In this document: positions 1-8,758 of the stretch, piece by piece
Layout of the letters: each line of letters starts with the position of its first letter
How positions within the stretch are numbered: position 1 is the stretch's first letter
Origin: Salpingoeca rosetta
Taxonomy: Eukaryota; Opisthokonta; Choanoflagellata; Craspedida; Salpingoecidae
DNA length: 11,493 nucleotides
Direction: 5' to 3'
Assembly (NCBI RefSeq): GCF_000188695.1
Contig: NW_004457740.1
Span: forward strand, 465,420-476,912
Notes under the pieces: generated by a model
What the model was told of the DNA's origin: nothing
The model's database searches: none
What the model saw: only the letters and a program-made list of their open reading frames with translations
Translations under genes and position numbers: made by a program

Positions 1-30
1 CACTCATTCAGATTTTATCTCGCTCACACT

Positions 31-32
<2 letters not shown>

Positions 33-68
<36 letters not shown>
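33..68. repeat. (CA)18 microsatellite in an intron
   Basis: An uninterrupted CA dinucleotide tract. It lies in the partially visible intron whose acceptor (TTTGTGCAG) ends at 134, so on the sense strand it is a CA run on the acceptor side of that intron. A C-rich stretch (about 90-118) separates it from the 3' splice site. Confidence 0.95.
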
Positions 69-69
<1 letters not shown>

Positions 70-134
70 CACGGATTGTTCATCAACGCCCCACATCCCC
101 TCCCCCCTCCCAAACTGCCGGCGCCTTTGTGCAG

Positions 135-1294
135 GACATGTATGCGTTTGTTGAGTATGAGGAGGACGGGCAGAAGAAGCTCGAGTTTGTTCCCCTCCAC
201 GAACGCGTCCAGCTCTCAAAGCGCCCGCGCAAGGTACTGCACGTGTGTGCGTGCGTGCGTGCGTGTATCTGTGATTGTGATTGTGTGTGTGTGTGTGTGT
301 GATTGTGTGCGACTTGTCGTGTAGTAGTTGTGGCGTATCGTGGCGTGTTCTGCGTGTGATTGTTCATGTGTGTGTGTTTGCGCGTGTTGAGGTTCATTCA
401 CCAACGTGTGCTGAATTGGACAATTTCGTTTCTGTCATTGTCCACCTCCATCCAATATCCCAAACACACACACACACACTCACTCGCTCACACACACACA
501 CACACACTCACACACTCACCCCGCCTCCCTCGCCCTCCTTGCTGCAGCGCAAGCCGAGCGTGGCCAACGAGCTGACTGTTGTGCACCGCGGCTTTGAGCC
601 CGAGGAGTTTGAGCGCCACAGGGACCGCATCCACCAGATTGGTGCGCCCACCTGCCCTTGGCTTATTGTTGTCGTCGTTGCTTTGGCTGTCTGTCTTGCT
701 GTTGTCGCGTGTGTTGTGTTGTGTTGTGTTGTGTTGTGTTGTGTTGTGTTGTGTTGTGTTGTTGTGTTGTGTGTTGTGTTGTGTTGTTGTGTTGTGTTGT
801 GTTGTGTTGTGTTGTGTGTTGTGTTGTGTTGTGTTGTGTTGTGTTGTGTTGTGTTGTGTTGTGTTGTGTTGTTGTGCATGCGTGTTTGTGTCGCGTGTGT
901 TTGTGCTGTGTTGTGTTGTACGCTGGACGTCATTTCTGCGCTGCTGGTGCCCAGCTCACCTGCCTTCAACACCCCCCTCCACTGCTGCGCAGGCTTTACA
1001 TATGGCGACGAGGATGCGGATGCCCACGCAACGCGCACAGCGGAGGAACAACAGGAACACGATGCAGGGCAGGACGAGCAGCAGCACCAGGAGGAGGGGG
1101 AGGAGGGGCAATTGGGCGCGGGTGAGGCTGGCAGTGATGCAACAGCAACGGCAACGGCTGAGGCTGAGGCTGATGAGGCAGTGGTGGCGATGGACGAGCG
1201 GGAGGATGCTGCTGATGCGACAGCGACACCACAAGAGAAGCATGATGACGAAGAGGAGGCAGCAAGCACAGCAGCAAACGATGATGCAGCGTGA
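135..1294 (+). CDS. 3' end of an unrecognised gene; three visible exons, C-terminal 164 residues
   Basis: Three exons splice in one continuous frame: 135-233, 548-641 and 993-1294 (TGA 1292-1294). Intron 234-547 has donor GTACTG and acceptor CTGCAG, phase 0. Intron 642-992 has donor GTGCGC and acceptor GCGCAG, phase 1. The first visible exon opens after an acceptor ending at 134, so the gene starts outside the window. The first 64 or so residues look folded and charged, with short motifs FVEYEEDGQKKLEFVPL and VVHRGFEPEEFERHRD. The last 95 or so are low-complexity, rich in Glu, Asp, Ala and Gln, and very acidic. I do not recognise the family and assign no function. Support for coding comes from three compatible splice phases, a change from microsatellite to balanced sequence at each exon edge, and GC-rich codons. 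It is convergent with the mS26 gene, with 342 bp between the stops. Confidence 0.7.
239..301 (+). repeat. GT-rich tract on the donor side of intron 234-547
   Basis: Degenerate GTGTGTGCGTGCGTGCGTGCG followed by a purer GT run (283-301). It starts about 5 nt inside the intron, directly after the donor at 234. It is complementary in composition to the CA tract at 464-519 at the other end of the same intron. Confidence 0.9.
464..519 (+). repeat. CA-rich tract on the acceptor side of intron 234-547
   Basis: CA repeats interrupted by CTCACTCGCT-like units, ending about 28 nt before the acceptor at 547. A C/T-rich tract (520-543) fills the space to the splice site. It is the potential pairing partner of the GT tract at 239-301. 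Confidence 0.9.
709..876 (+). repeat. Pentanucleotide (GTGTT)n array within intron 642-992
   Basis: About 30 units of GTGTT (equivalently TTGTG), mostly perfect, with occasional insertions or losses such as GTTGTG and GTGTGTT near 760-790 and 815. It occupies roughly half of the 351-nt intron. All six frames are open through most of it, so it creates long artefactual ORFs of alternating Cys/Val/Leu on the plus strand and Gln/His/Asn/Thr on the minus strand. Confidence 0.95.
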
Positions 1295-1636
1295 TGCACG
1301 CATGCTTGTGTGCGTGTGTGTGTGGTGTGTGTGTGTGTGTGAGTGAGTGCTTCGGTTGTCTGTCGCCGCTCGTGTGGTGCGCGCTGTCTGCTCTGGCTTG
1401 AGCGAACAAGATGGATAGAAGATTCGTTCTGCTGTTTTTGTATTGAACCGACCAACCAACAGCGTTCAGAGATAGAAACTGCCTACTCCATCGAAACACA
1501 GCGGGACACAAAGAGTTGAGCGCGCGCGCACACACACACAAGAAAGGCAGACCCCCCCCCCCACACACACACCAGAGAACCACAGAGTCAGTCAAGCGCA
1601 GTCGGTGAGTGGCGAGGGCCATGGATCAAGATCGTG
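1295..1636. other. Convergent intergenic region (3' ends of two genes)
   Basis: This lies between the TGA at 1294 on the plus strand and the TAA at 1637-1639 on the minus strand. It holds a GT run (about 1311-1342), a CA run near 1530-1542, and a C11 run followed by CA near 1551-1572. I see no AATAAA on either strand here and no coding sequence. It presumably contains both 3' UTRs and poly(A) sites. Confidence 0.6.
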
Positions 1637-2131
1637 TTACGTTCTCTGAAAGACGGTGTCAAAGCCCGACAGCACGCTTGAAATGCGGCGGGCCGTGTTG
1701 GGCTTGGGGGTGTCCACGAAGAAGTCGTACTTGACAGGCTCGTGTATCCGGTCCAGCACCGCCCGCTCAAGCTCTGCAGCGTCCGTCTCCGTAATGTACG
1801 CGACCCTGCAGGCGACGGTGTAGTGATGAGGCCGTGTTGAAGAGGTGATGGCATGATGTGTGTGAGAGGTGGTCGCAAACTTGGGCTCACGCTCGTGGAT
1901 GTGGGTTGATGTGGCAATTAGCAAACAAAAGGAGGCGCACAAGTTTGCAAGCACAAGCAGCCACGCCCTTACCGTTCTTCCATCTTCTTCTGAATCATGC
2001 GCTTCGCGTGCTCGCGTTTCTGTAGCGGAGGCAAGCAGAATTCCGTTACAGTGAGCCCTTAACAAGAAGACACACAGACACACACACAGACGCACACACA
2101 CACACACCACACACACACACAGACACACCCA

Positions 2132-2178
<47 letters not shown>

Positions 2179-2901
2179 TGCACACATGTGTGTGCCAGGA
2201 AAAGCAGTGAACCTTGGCTTGATCCATAGCATATCGCTCCTGCCCCTGCCGAATCTTGATCAGCTTCAATTCTTTCCTTACACTTGCGATGCCATCCCTG
2301 AGTGGCAACACAGCAAGAGAGGCAGCAGCAACGGCAGCGAGCACGCCGCAAGTAGCTATGTGAGCACTGAGCAAATGCAAAGCCAAAGGCAAAGGTGTTG
2401 CATTCAATCATACAGCACAAAAGGGCTTTGCACAAGCCTTGAGAACTTGGCACGTTGTGCAAGAAAGACCATGGCACACCAAAACACATAAAACACCACA
2501 CACAATACCACACCAGATACCCGGTCACGCTCAACAATGACGTACAGGAACAGCTGGGTCTTCTTGCGCTTTTCTTCACGAGCGGCCTCTCTCAGGGCGC
2601 GCCTTTGCTGCGCCTTTGCTTCCTTGGATGCGGCCTGTGTCGATTGTTGCTCATGGTGCGCTTTGGTCTTCTCGCCGTGCTGCTGCATCACCTCCTTGCG
2701 CAGGCTTGACACGGCCTCCTGCCACCGCTTGCGCTCAATCACAAACGGCGTGGGCTTCCGCCACGCTGCGCCACTCACATGCAACGCACGCGCCGCCGCC
2801 ACAACCGCAGGCCCCACAACGCCGCGACCAGCCGCCACTGGCACCATGCTGCTTCTGGCGCTCACACCACCCACCCGCCTCGTCAACGCCGCCAGCATCA
2901 T
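1637..2901 (-). CDS. MRPS26: Mitochondrial small ribosomal subunit protein mS26 (MRPS26-like), four exons
   Basis: Exons in sense order are 2901-2546, 2297-2213, 2019-1973 and 1805-1637 (TAA). They total 657 nt and encode 218 residues; human MRPS26 is about 205. Introns: 2545-2298 (GTACGT...CAG, phase 2), 2212-2020 (GTTCAC...CAG, phase 0), 1972-1806 (GTAAGG...CAG, phase 2). The N terminus is Arg/Ala/Val/Ser-rich without acidic residues, typical of a mitochondrial presequence. The middle is a long charged helix, as in the family. The C-terminal segment YITETDAAELERAVLD matches the animal mS26 pattern F-I-T-R-E-N-L-E-x-R-V-E-x-A-L-D. By family knowledge the protein is a structural component of the mitoribosome small subunit. 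I chose the ATG at 2901 (the first of two consecutive Met); an in-frame ATG at 2955 would add 18 residues ahead of the presequence. The least certain junction is the first donor: GTATCT at 2529 is also possible but breaks the frame with the CAG acceptor at 2298. Confidence 0.75.
2071..2177 (-). repeat. CA/GT microsatellite filling the second intron of the mS26 gene
   Basis: Interrupted CA repeat on the plus strand, hence GT on the sense strand. Interruptions are CAGA, CGCA and CCAC units, and the longest pure run is about 2132-2175. It occupies over half of intron 2020-2212. Unlike several other introns here, there is no opposing CA tract near the acceptor. Confidence 0.9.
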
Positions 2902-3554
2902 CGTGCTCGTCTTGGCTGCTAGAAAAACAATCGAAAATAACCGCAAATTGTCCAAACATGCACCATCATCTTTTGTGGTGTCTCAAACAGCCCACCGGAG
3001 CGGACCGGAAGGTGCCAACTTGTGGCAGAATCCGAACTGCCAACCAACCAGTGCTGTCTCACACCACATCACACACACATCATCCCCCCCCACACCCACA
3101 CACGTCGTTCACCGTCATGGCGGCCGAACCAGGCATCGTCCATGGCGGCATGTGTCTGGGCGTCGCATTGTTTCGGATGCGTGCCGCGTGCAACAACAAG
3201 TGGCTGTGTCTACCCCACTCACCAACGACCCTTTTGCGCCCAGCTCATATCACTCGCTGCATGTGGCCGTGCAAGCATTGAGCACGAGACCTTGCGAGCT
3301 ACCCGTGTGACTGCGCCGTATCAACGACTGGTCGTCGTGTGGCCGTGCAAGCTTCGTGCAGAAAAGAGAAGTGCCGCCTCTCCTTCTCCTCCGACTACAC
3401 AGCTGTGCTACAAGGAAGCTACACGAGGCATCGTCGACGCCACTGGCCATTGGCTCTGTCTCTTTTTCTGGTTCCCCTTCATTTTGCTTTCGTGAAGGTG
3501 TCACTTGGACCTCACTTCAGCACTGTTTCTCGACCCGAGCCCACCACCTCTACA
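2902..3554. promoter_or_regulatory. Divergent intergenic region between the mS26 gene (-) and the receptor-like gene (+)
   Basis: This 653-bp region must hold the start sites of both divergent genes unless a 5' exon lies elsewhere. No clear TATA box is seen. It contains a C/CA-rich patch (about 3066-3104), a small strong-context ORF (3117-3281), and a 14-bp direct repeat, GTGGCCGTGCAAGC, at 3263-3276 and 3339-3352. The receptor reading frame is open back to 3282 (TGA at 3279-3281) but has no ATG before 3555. This segment could therefore be leader or, less likely, coding sequence joined to an upstream exon. Confidence 0.5.
3117..3281 (+). other. Upstream ORF (54 codons) ahead of the receptor-like gene
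   Basis: An ATG at 3117 in strong context (G at -3, G at +4; GTCATGGCGG) opens a 54-residue frame that ends at TGA 3279-3281. It starts MAAEPGIVHGGM and is Cys-containing. It is in the same frame as the large ORF starting at 3555. It could be a translated leader peptide, a first exon with its donor unrecognised, or chance. I find no convincing splice donor that would join it to 3555. Confidence 0.3.
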
Positions 3555-5744
3555 ATGTCGCCGCGTGAGCCTGTGCTGCGGGCATGTGCTTCTTCCAGGC
3601 GACATGCTCCAAAGCCGCAGAGTAGGCGCGCCCCTCAGCGGACCGCGTGCTTCACACTCCTCGTGGTGCTCGCAGCCATGCTTCTCTTGGACAAGCAACG
3701 CCTTGGCGTGGTAGCTGTCTCCACATATGGCATGACCGACCCCGGCTTCACGACGTGCTTACGCAGTGTCGCAGCCGATTCTTCCACGAACAGCACCTCG
3801 TCTCCGACTTTGACCAGCAACAACTCCACCACGACGGCTCCAACAACCGCACGTCATAACGCCACTGCCGTTCCCGCCACAGATGTCAAGAGCAGCAACT
3901 TCACGAGCACAACGGCACCAGCCTTGCCCACAACCACAGCGGCAGCGCCGGCGGTGTTTGGTGAGCCTTGGCAAGAAGGCTGCTTCCGAGACGTGGAGTG
4001 CGTGGTGGACCTCGATTTCGACGGCAGTGCCTGCGTGCGACAGACAAACACATCCATTCCCGCATCGACAAACACTTCCGCGTGGGGCTTATCTGCGTCC
4101 CCGCCCCACCGCGTGGCCATGCTGGGACCGGGCAGCGACGCATGCTTCCAGCGCGTCATGCGTGGTGCTGTGCCACAACACACGAGCGCGCAGTTCAGCT
4201 TTCTGCTGTTCCTCCCCAACCCAGCCGCCGCCATTATGCACCCGCCACGCATCACGATCACCACCGTCGGCGTCATCATCAGTTCTGGCGACAGCGGTCC
4301 ATCGACGACAACGACACCAACAGCAAGAAACACAACGACAACCACGAAAACACCAACGACGAACACGACGACGACGACGCAAACCACCACCACACCAACG
4401 GCCACGACAGCACAGGTGCCAGCAGAGCTTATCCCGACGTTTTCGGTGGTGTACGATGATGTGGTGGACCTGACACTGGCAGCGAACACGACGCTAGCGA
4501 ATGTCACCCACCCTCTTATTGTCCCCGTGCACATCGACATGAGCACACCAGACTACGTGGTGACCGCTTTCGTTGCCTGCTTGCAGGCATCGGGTGACAC
4601 CAACAGCAGTACCAACAGCAACACCAACAGCAGTGCCACAAGCACGACAACAACTGCGATGCCGGACAGCATCTCGGCAGCCAGCAGCACCACCGCGCCC
4701 ACGTACCACCCCATTGGCATCTTGTCCGCTCGCGCCACCTTCAACGTTTCACACGAGGAAGTGCTGTTGCAGACGACAACAGCACCCGACATGGACGCGA
4801 CGACCGAACCCGTGCTTGCAAGCACGGTGGCAGAGTTTGTGAACGAGACCGTCGTAGACGCGGAGGGCACCAACGGCACGGCAGGCGCTGGCGGCGGTGA
4901 TGGGGACGGGTCCTCCCTTGAGCTGCCAACGTTCGTACCGCCAACTACAACCACAGCCCCTGGAGAGGACGGCGTGGAGGGTTTAAACGGAGCCGTCTTG
5001 GAGCGAAACTTCAACAGCACCATCCCCACAACATCATCGCCGGCATGGCTGCTCGCGTCAACCCGCGTGAGCACAACCACCCCAGCCGACACCAACAACA
5101 ACAGCGGGTCTGGCCAGGATCGCGGCACGAAGCGCGTGCGGAGAATTGCGCTCATCATCTACCTCATTGTTGGGTTTGGCTCCGGCATACTGCTCATCGC
5201 AGCTGCGTTCTACTATCTCGGCAAGTGCGTGCGCCGCCGGTACTTCCTGCCCGCCCTTGACGACGGCGACATTGAGCAAGGCAGCGATGAGGACAGCGAG
5301 CAGGACGCGTTGCCAGATGAGCACGTGGTGCTGGAGCGGCTACAGATGGATGACGAGGGCCGTCCGCTCAACGTGCTCGGCGTGCCGCAACACCCCAACG
5401 GCGCACACGCGTCGGCAACCACAGACCACCGGCGCCCGCAGGTGCTGGCACTTCAGGGCATCGAGAGCAACCTCAGCCTGGGAAGCACAGGCTCGCACCA
5501 GCAACAGCAACAACAGCAGCAAGGTGCACAAGAGGGGACGGAGAGCCAGGAGTGGAAGAAGAACAAGAACAAGACGAAGAAGCGCGTGCGGTGGAAGATG
5601 GACGAGGAAGGTGGTGATAAACCCCATCAACACAAAGTCGAGCAACAGCGTGACCGGCAGCGGCAGCAACAACTGCCGCCGGACGTTCACATCTTGCAAC
5701 CGCTAGATGATGACACCTCGTTGCACCAACAATTCTCTCTTGAT

Positions 5745-5796
<52 letters not shown>

Positions 5797-7807
5797 CAGC
5801 CATAGAGGTGTTATCACCACCGCCAACGGCAACTCCTGCCGTGCGCCATGCATACGCTCGAAGCATCCGCCCAGCGGCCGTGGTTGTGGGCCACGCTGTG
5901 TATGAGGAGATTCCAGCAGACACTGCGACGGGCAACAGCTGCGGTGCACACGTGCACAGGTCTGGTGCGGGCGGCTATGACAGCTTTGGCCTCAACCACG
6001 TGAATGGTGGTGGTGGTGGTGGTGGTGGTGGTGGTGGTGGTGCGCGTGGTCTCCGTGACGGCAGCGATGATCGTGTGCACGCCGGCATTCCCGCAGCTTG
6101 CACGGGGTCAACAGCTATTGCCACTCCATCAACACTGGTGCCCACACCAGCACCACCACTTCTGGCACCAGCACGGGCGTCAGCAGGAGCCAGCGCGCAG
6201 TGGACCCCGCGGCCACCACCCGTGTCCAACCTGCTCCAAGTTCCATCCATTGTTGACCCGTCAGAAGCTATGCCACCACAGCCAACGCAACCACAGCAGC
6301 AGCGAAACCAGGTCGCTGGCGATGGCGGTGAAGGGGCAGTCAAGGTTGTGATTGAGCCTGCATATGCACACATCCCCGGAGGTGAGGAACAGATGCCCGG
6401 GACCGCAACAACAACGGCAGCAGCAGCGACAACAACAACCACAGGTTTTGACACCAGGAACCAGGCGAGCACCAACGACAACAACGCCGACCATCGTCGT
6501 GTTGTCGGGGACAACGATGACGATGACAATGACGAAGAAGAAGACGACCCAGCGTCGTGGTCATCGCTTCATGTGCATGTGAACGACACGTCGGAAGAAC
6601 CGTCCATCACCATAACCGTCACCAGCAGCGATGATGAAGACGAAGATACACACCATCCCAACATCAACAGCAACAAGAACGTGGACAGCACAACGGCGCT
6701 GCGCCACGGCAAAGCTGACGCCCCTTCAAACAACAGCGACGGCAGTGCTCACCAGCTGCGCGCTGGGCCATCGCGGGCGAGCATGAGCGACGAAGGAAGG
6801 GACAGTGGTAATGGTGACGGTGATCGTGTGTATGAGCGAGTGGGCGCTGTTGGCTCGTCGGAAGCGCTGCCACCTTCAGCATTTGCATCGTCATCATCGT
6901 CATCGTTGGTTCGCCGCGGCCGCGACCACCCGTACGCAGTGGTGAGCACATCCTCTTCCGTGTTCTCCACATCCTCGCAGCAGCAGACATTCGCGAACGC
7001 CAGCAGCCGTCGCAGGCGCAGCAGTAGCAATGGTGCGTCGACCACGGCGCAGGAGGGCGAGGACTCACCGTGGATTGGAGACATTATGCTGTCGGACAGT
7101 GCCGGCCTTCGCTCGCCACGCAGCTCTGGTTCTGTTCACAGCACACGTGTCTGGCGCCCGTTCACGGCCAGCATTCGTGGCGACGGCGGCGTTGATGATG
7201 ACGGTGATGACAGTGATGGGTACGTTGAGGTTGGCTCGCTGTTCTCGTCTGCCCGCGCCTCGGCAGACACGACGCTGGCTGGTCGTCGTCGGCGCTCCAC
7301 AGCCAGCAGCGCCCACAGCAGCCGCCACGGTAGCATGGGCAGCCTGCCCGCATTTGCACGGCTGTCGTCCATTGCTTCATCCCTGTCGCAGTCGTCATCG
7401 TTATCGTCGTCCTCCTCCGTTGCTGAGCGCCGCTCTCGGTTCCGTCCCTCGTACACGTCTGCCAACGGTCCACCGCCACCGGCGCCCCCGCCACGGCCCT
7501 CGCTTGGCCAGATCAGCGTTGCATCGCCCTCGCCCCTGCACGCACGCACACACGCGCGCAGCCAGCGGCTGCACAGCGCACCAGAGCCCGTGCTGTCATC
7601 ACTTTGGCAACGCGATGGGGGTGCTCACGGTGGCATGTACACGTCAGCAGATGAGCGGCAGCAGCAGCAACGGCAACAGTATCGTCGTCGCAGGCACACG
7701 CATACGGGGGAGGAGGGCCGTGGTGCCAAGACACGCGCGCGCGCCATGCACGAAACCATGCACGGCTGGTCGCGTGAAGAAGACGACACTGCTCCGGCAG
7801 GGAGCAG

Positions 7808-7839
<32 letters not shown>

Positions 7840-7988
7840 CAGTGAGCGGCACCCAGCGTCACAGCCGTCACAGTCGTGGCAGCCGTGGCAGTCGTGGCAG
7901 CCGTGGCAGCAGAGCGAGCAGAAGCAGTGGCAGCACGCTGCTCTCCATCATTCCAGAGAGCATCAGTGAGACCGCCAGTCACCACTGA
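3555..7988 (+). CDS. Putative single-pass cell-surface receptor-like glycoprotein, 1477 aa, family unknown
   Basis: One intronless ORF. The ATG at 3555 (A at -3) is the first in-frame ATG after the stop at 3279. Residues 1-30 are basic, and 31-45 form a hydrophobic core (signal peptide or anchor). The ectodomain, about 50-530, is Thr/Ser/Ala-rich with mucin-like Thr runs and about 18 N-x-S/T sequons. It has six cysteines (68, 143, 149, 160, 197, 342), enough for three disulfides. Non-repetitive stretches around 140-240 and 310-390 look beta-rich. The transmembrane helix is 531-556 with a GxxxG pair (G540, G544), flanked by KRVRR outside and KCVRRR inside. The tail (557-1477) is mostly disordered: acidic juxtamembrane part, KKRVRW (675-680), polyQ17 (731-747), YEEI (783-786), polyG12 (818-829), acidic and Ser-rich blocks, PAPPPR (1309-1314), polyQ9 (1420-1428) and SRG repeats (1440-1451). 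No catalytic domain is visible. A signalling adhesion receptor is inferred from architecture only. It could also be a cell-coat or mucin-like protein. Confidence 0.82.
5745..5795 (+). repeat. CAG trinucleotide tract coding for Gln17
   Basis: One CAA followed by 16 CAG codons, in frame in the cytoplasmic tail of the receptor-like protein (residues 731-747). A shorter mixed CAG/CAA Gln stretch occurs upstream near 5499-5523. Pure CAG codons make this a likely length-variable site. Confidence 0.95.
6006..6041 (+). repeat. GGT trinucleotide tract coding for Gly12
   Basis: Twelve consecutive GGT codons in frame (residues 818-829) in the cytoplasmic tail. Exclusive use of GGT in a GC-rich gene points to replication slippage rather than codon selection. 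Confidence 0.95.
7812..7907 (+). repeat. C-terminal Gln9 tract and SRG tandem repeats
   Basis: Nine CAG codons (7812-7838, residues 1420-1428). A short spacer and an SRH unit follow, then four SRG units of 9 bp (7872-7907, residues 1440-1451) alternating AGT CGT GGC and AGC CGT GGC, so the higher-order unit is 18 bp. SRA and SRSSG variants follow. The Ser-Arg-Gly repeat gives a strongly basic patch close to the C terminus. Confidence 0.9.
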
Positions 7989-8002
7989 GAACTTTTGGTT
8001 GG

Positions 8003-8126
<124 letters not shown>

Positions 8127-8356
8127 TTTCGCCTGTGTGGATGATGTTGTATCGTGTTCCTCCCTACCACTGGTTTTACATTCGTTTGATTCTGTGTTGT
8201 GTGTCTGGGTGTAAACTTCCCGAACAGCAAAACACAGGCCACACGCAGGAAGCACAGGATGTATAGGTGTTGGTTTACTGCAAGTTGCGTGGTGACACGC
8301 ACGCAAGCAAGCTAACAAACAAAGAAAGGGTGGTAATGATCGTGGGAAAAGAAAAA

Positions 8357-8382
8357 GGGAAGGAAGGAAGGAAGGAAGGAAG
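8357..8382 (+). repeat. (GGAA)n tetranucleotide repeat
   Basis: About six GGAA units within a purine-rich stretch of the convergent intergenic region. No gene overlaps it. Confidence 0.85.
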
Positions 8383-8758
8383 AACAACGTTGATGGTGTT
8401 GTTCGGCATGATGACATGATGGGACAACGTGGTACGGACACAGACAGTGATTGTGACACCAATCACCAGCGAGGCAGAGACGACAGTGGAACAAAAACAC
8501 ACACAAGTGGTGATGGTGTGACACGAGGCGATTAGGGACACTCATAACACACGTCCACAAAGCACAAGAACTATGGCACAGGGTAAGACATGACAGCGCG
8601 ATACACACACGCACGCACACTCTAGACAAACGAGTTCACATACACGACAAGGGACAGTGACAGCTTGCGGCACAATTAGAGTACATGCAAGCGTCGGTAG
8701 GAGCACTTGGAATTAAAGTCACGAGCGTTGCCAGTTGCGACACAAAAAGGCTTGCACA

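Noticed and set aside
709..876. Telomere-like or CRISPR-like array
   Set aside because: The 5-bp unit has no spacers, is internal to a gene, and does not match common telomere repeats.
281..1294. A single long plus-strand ORF running through 281-1294
   Set aside because: It reads through two introns and the GTGTT array. The Val/Cys/Leu stretch is repeat translation, and splice sites at 547/548, 641/642 and 992/993 give a sensible protein.
508..1455. Minus-strand ORF with a Gln/His/Asn/Thr-rich core
   Set aside because: It is antisense to the array and to plus-strand exons, and its composition is explained by the repeat.
2529..2534. GTATCT as the first donor of the mS26 gene
   Set aside because: It is phase 0, while the CAG acceptor at 2298 needs phase 2 to keep the conserved downstream frame. 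GTACGT at 2545 fits both frame and family length.
3339..3554. N-terminal extension of the receptor-like ORF to 3339
   Set aside because: The codon at 3339 is GTG and no ATG occurs in frame between the stop at 3279 and 3555. The signal sequence fits a start at 3555.
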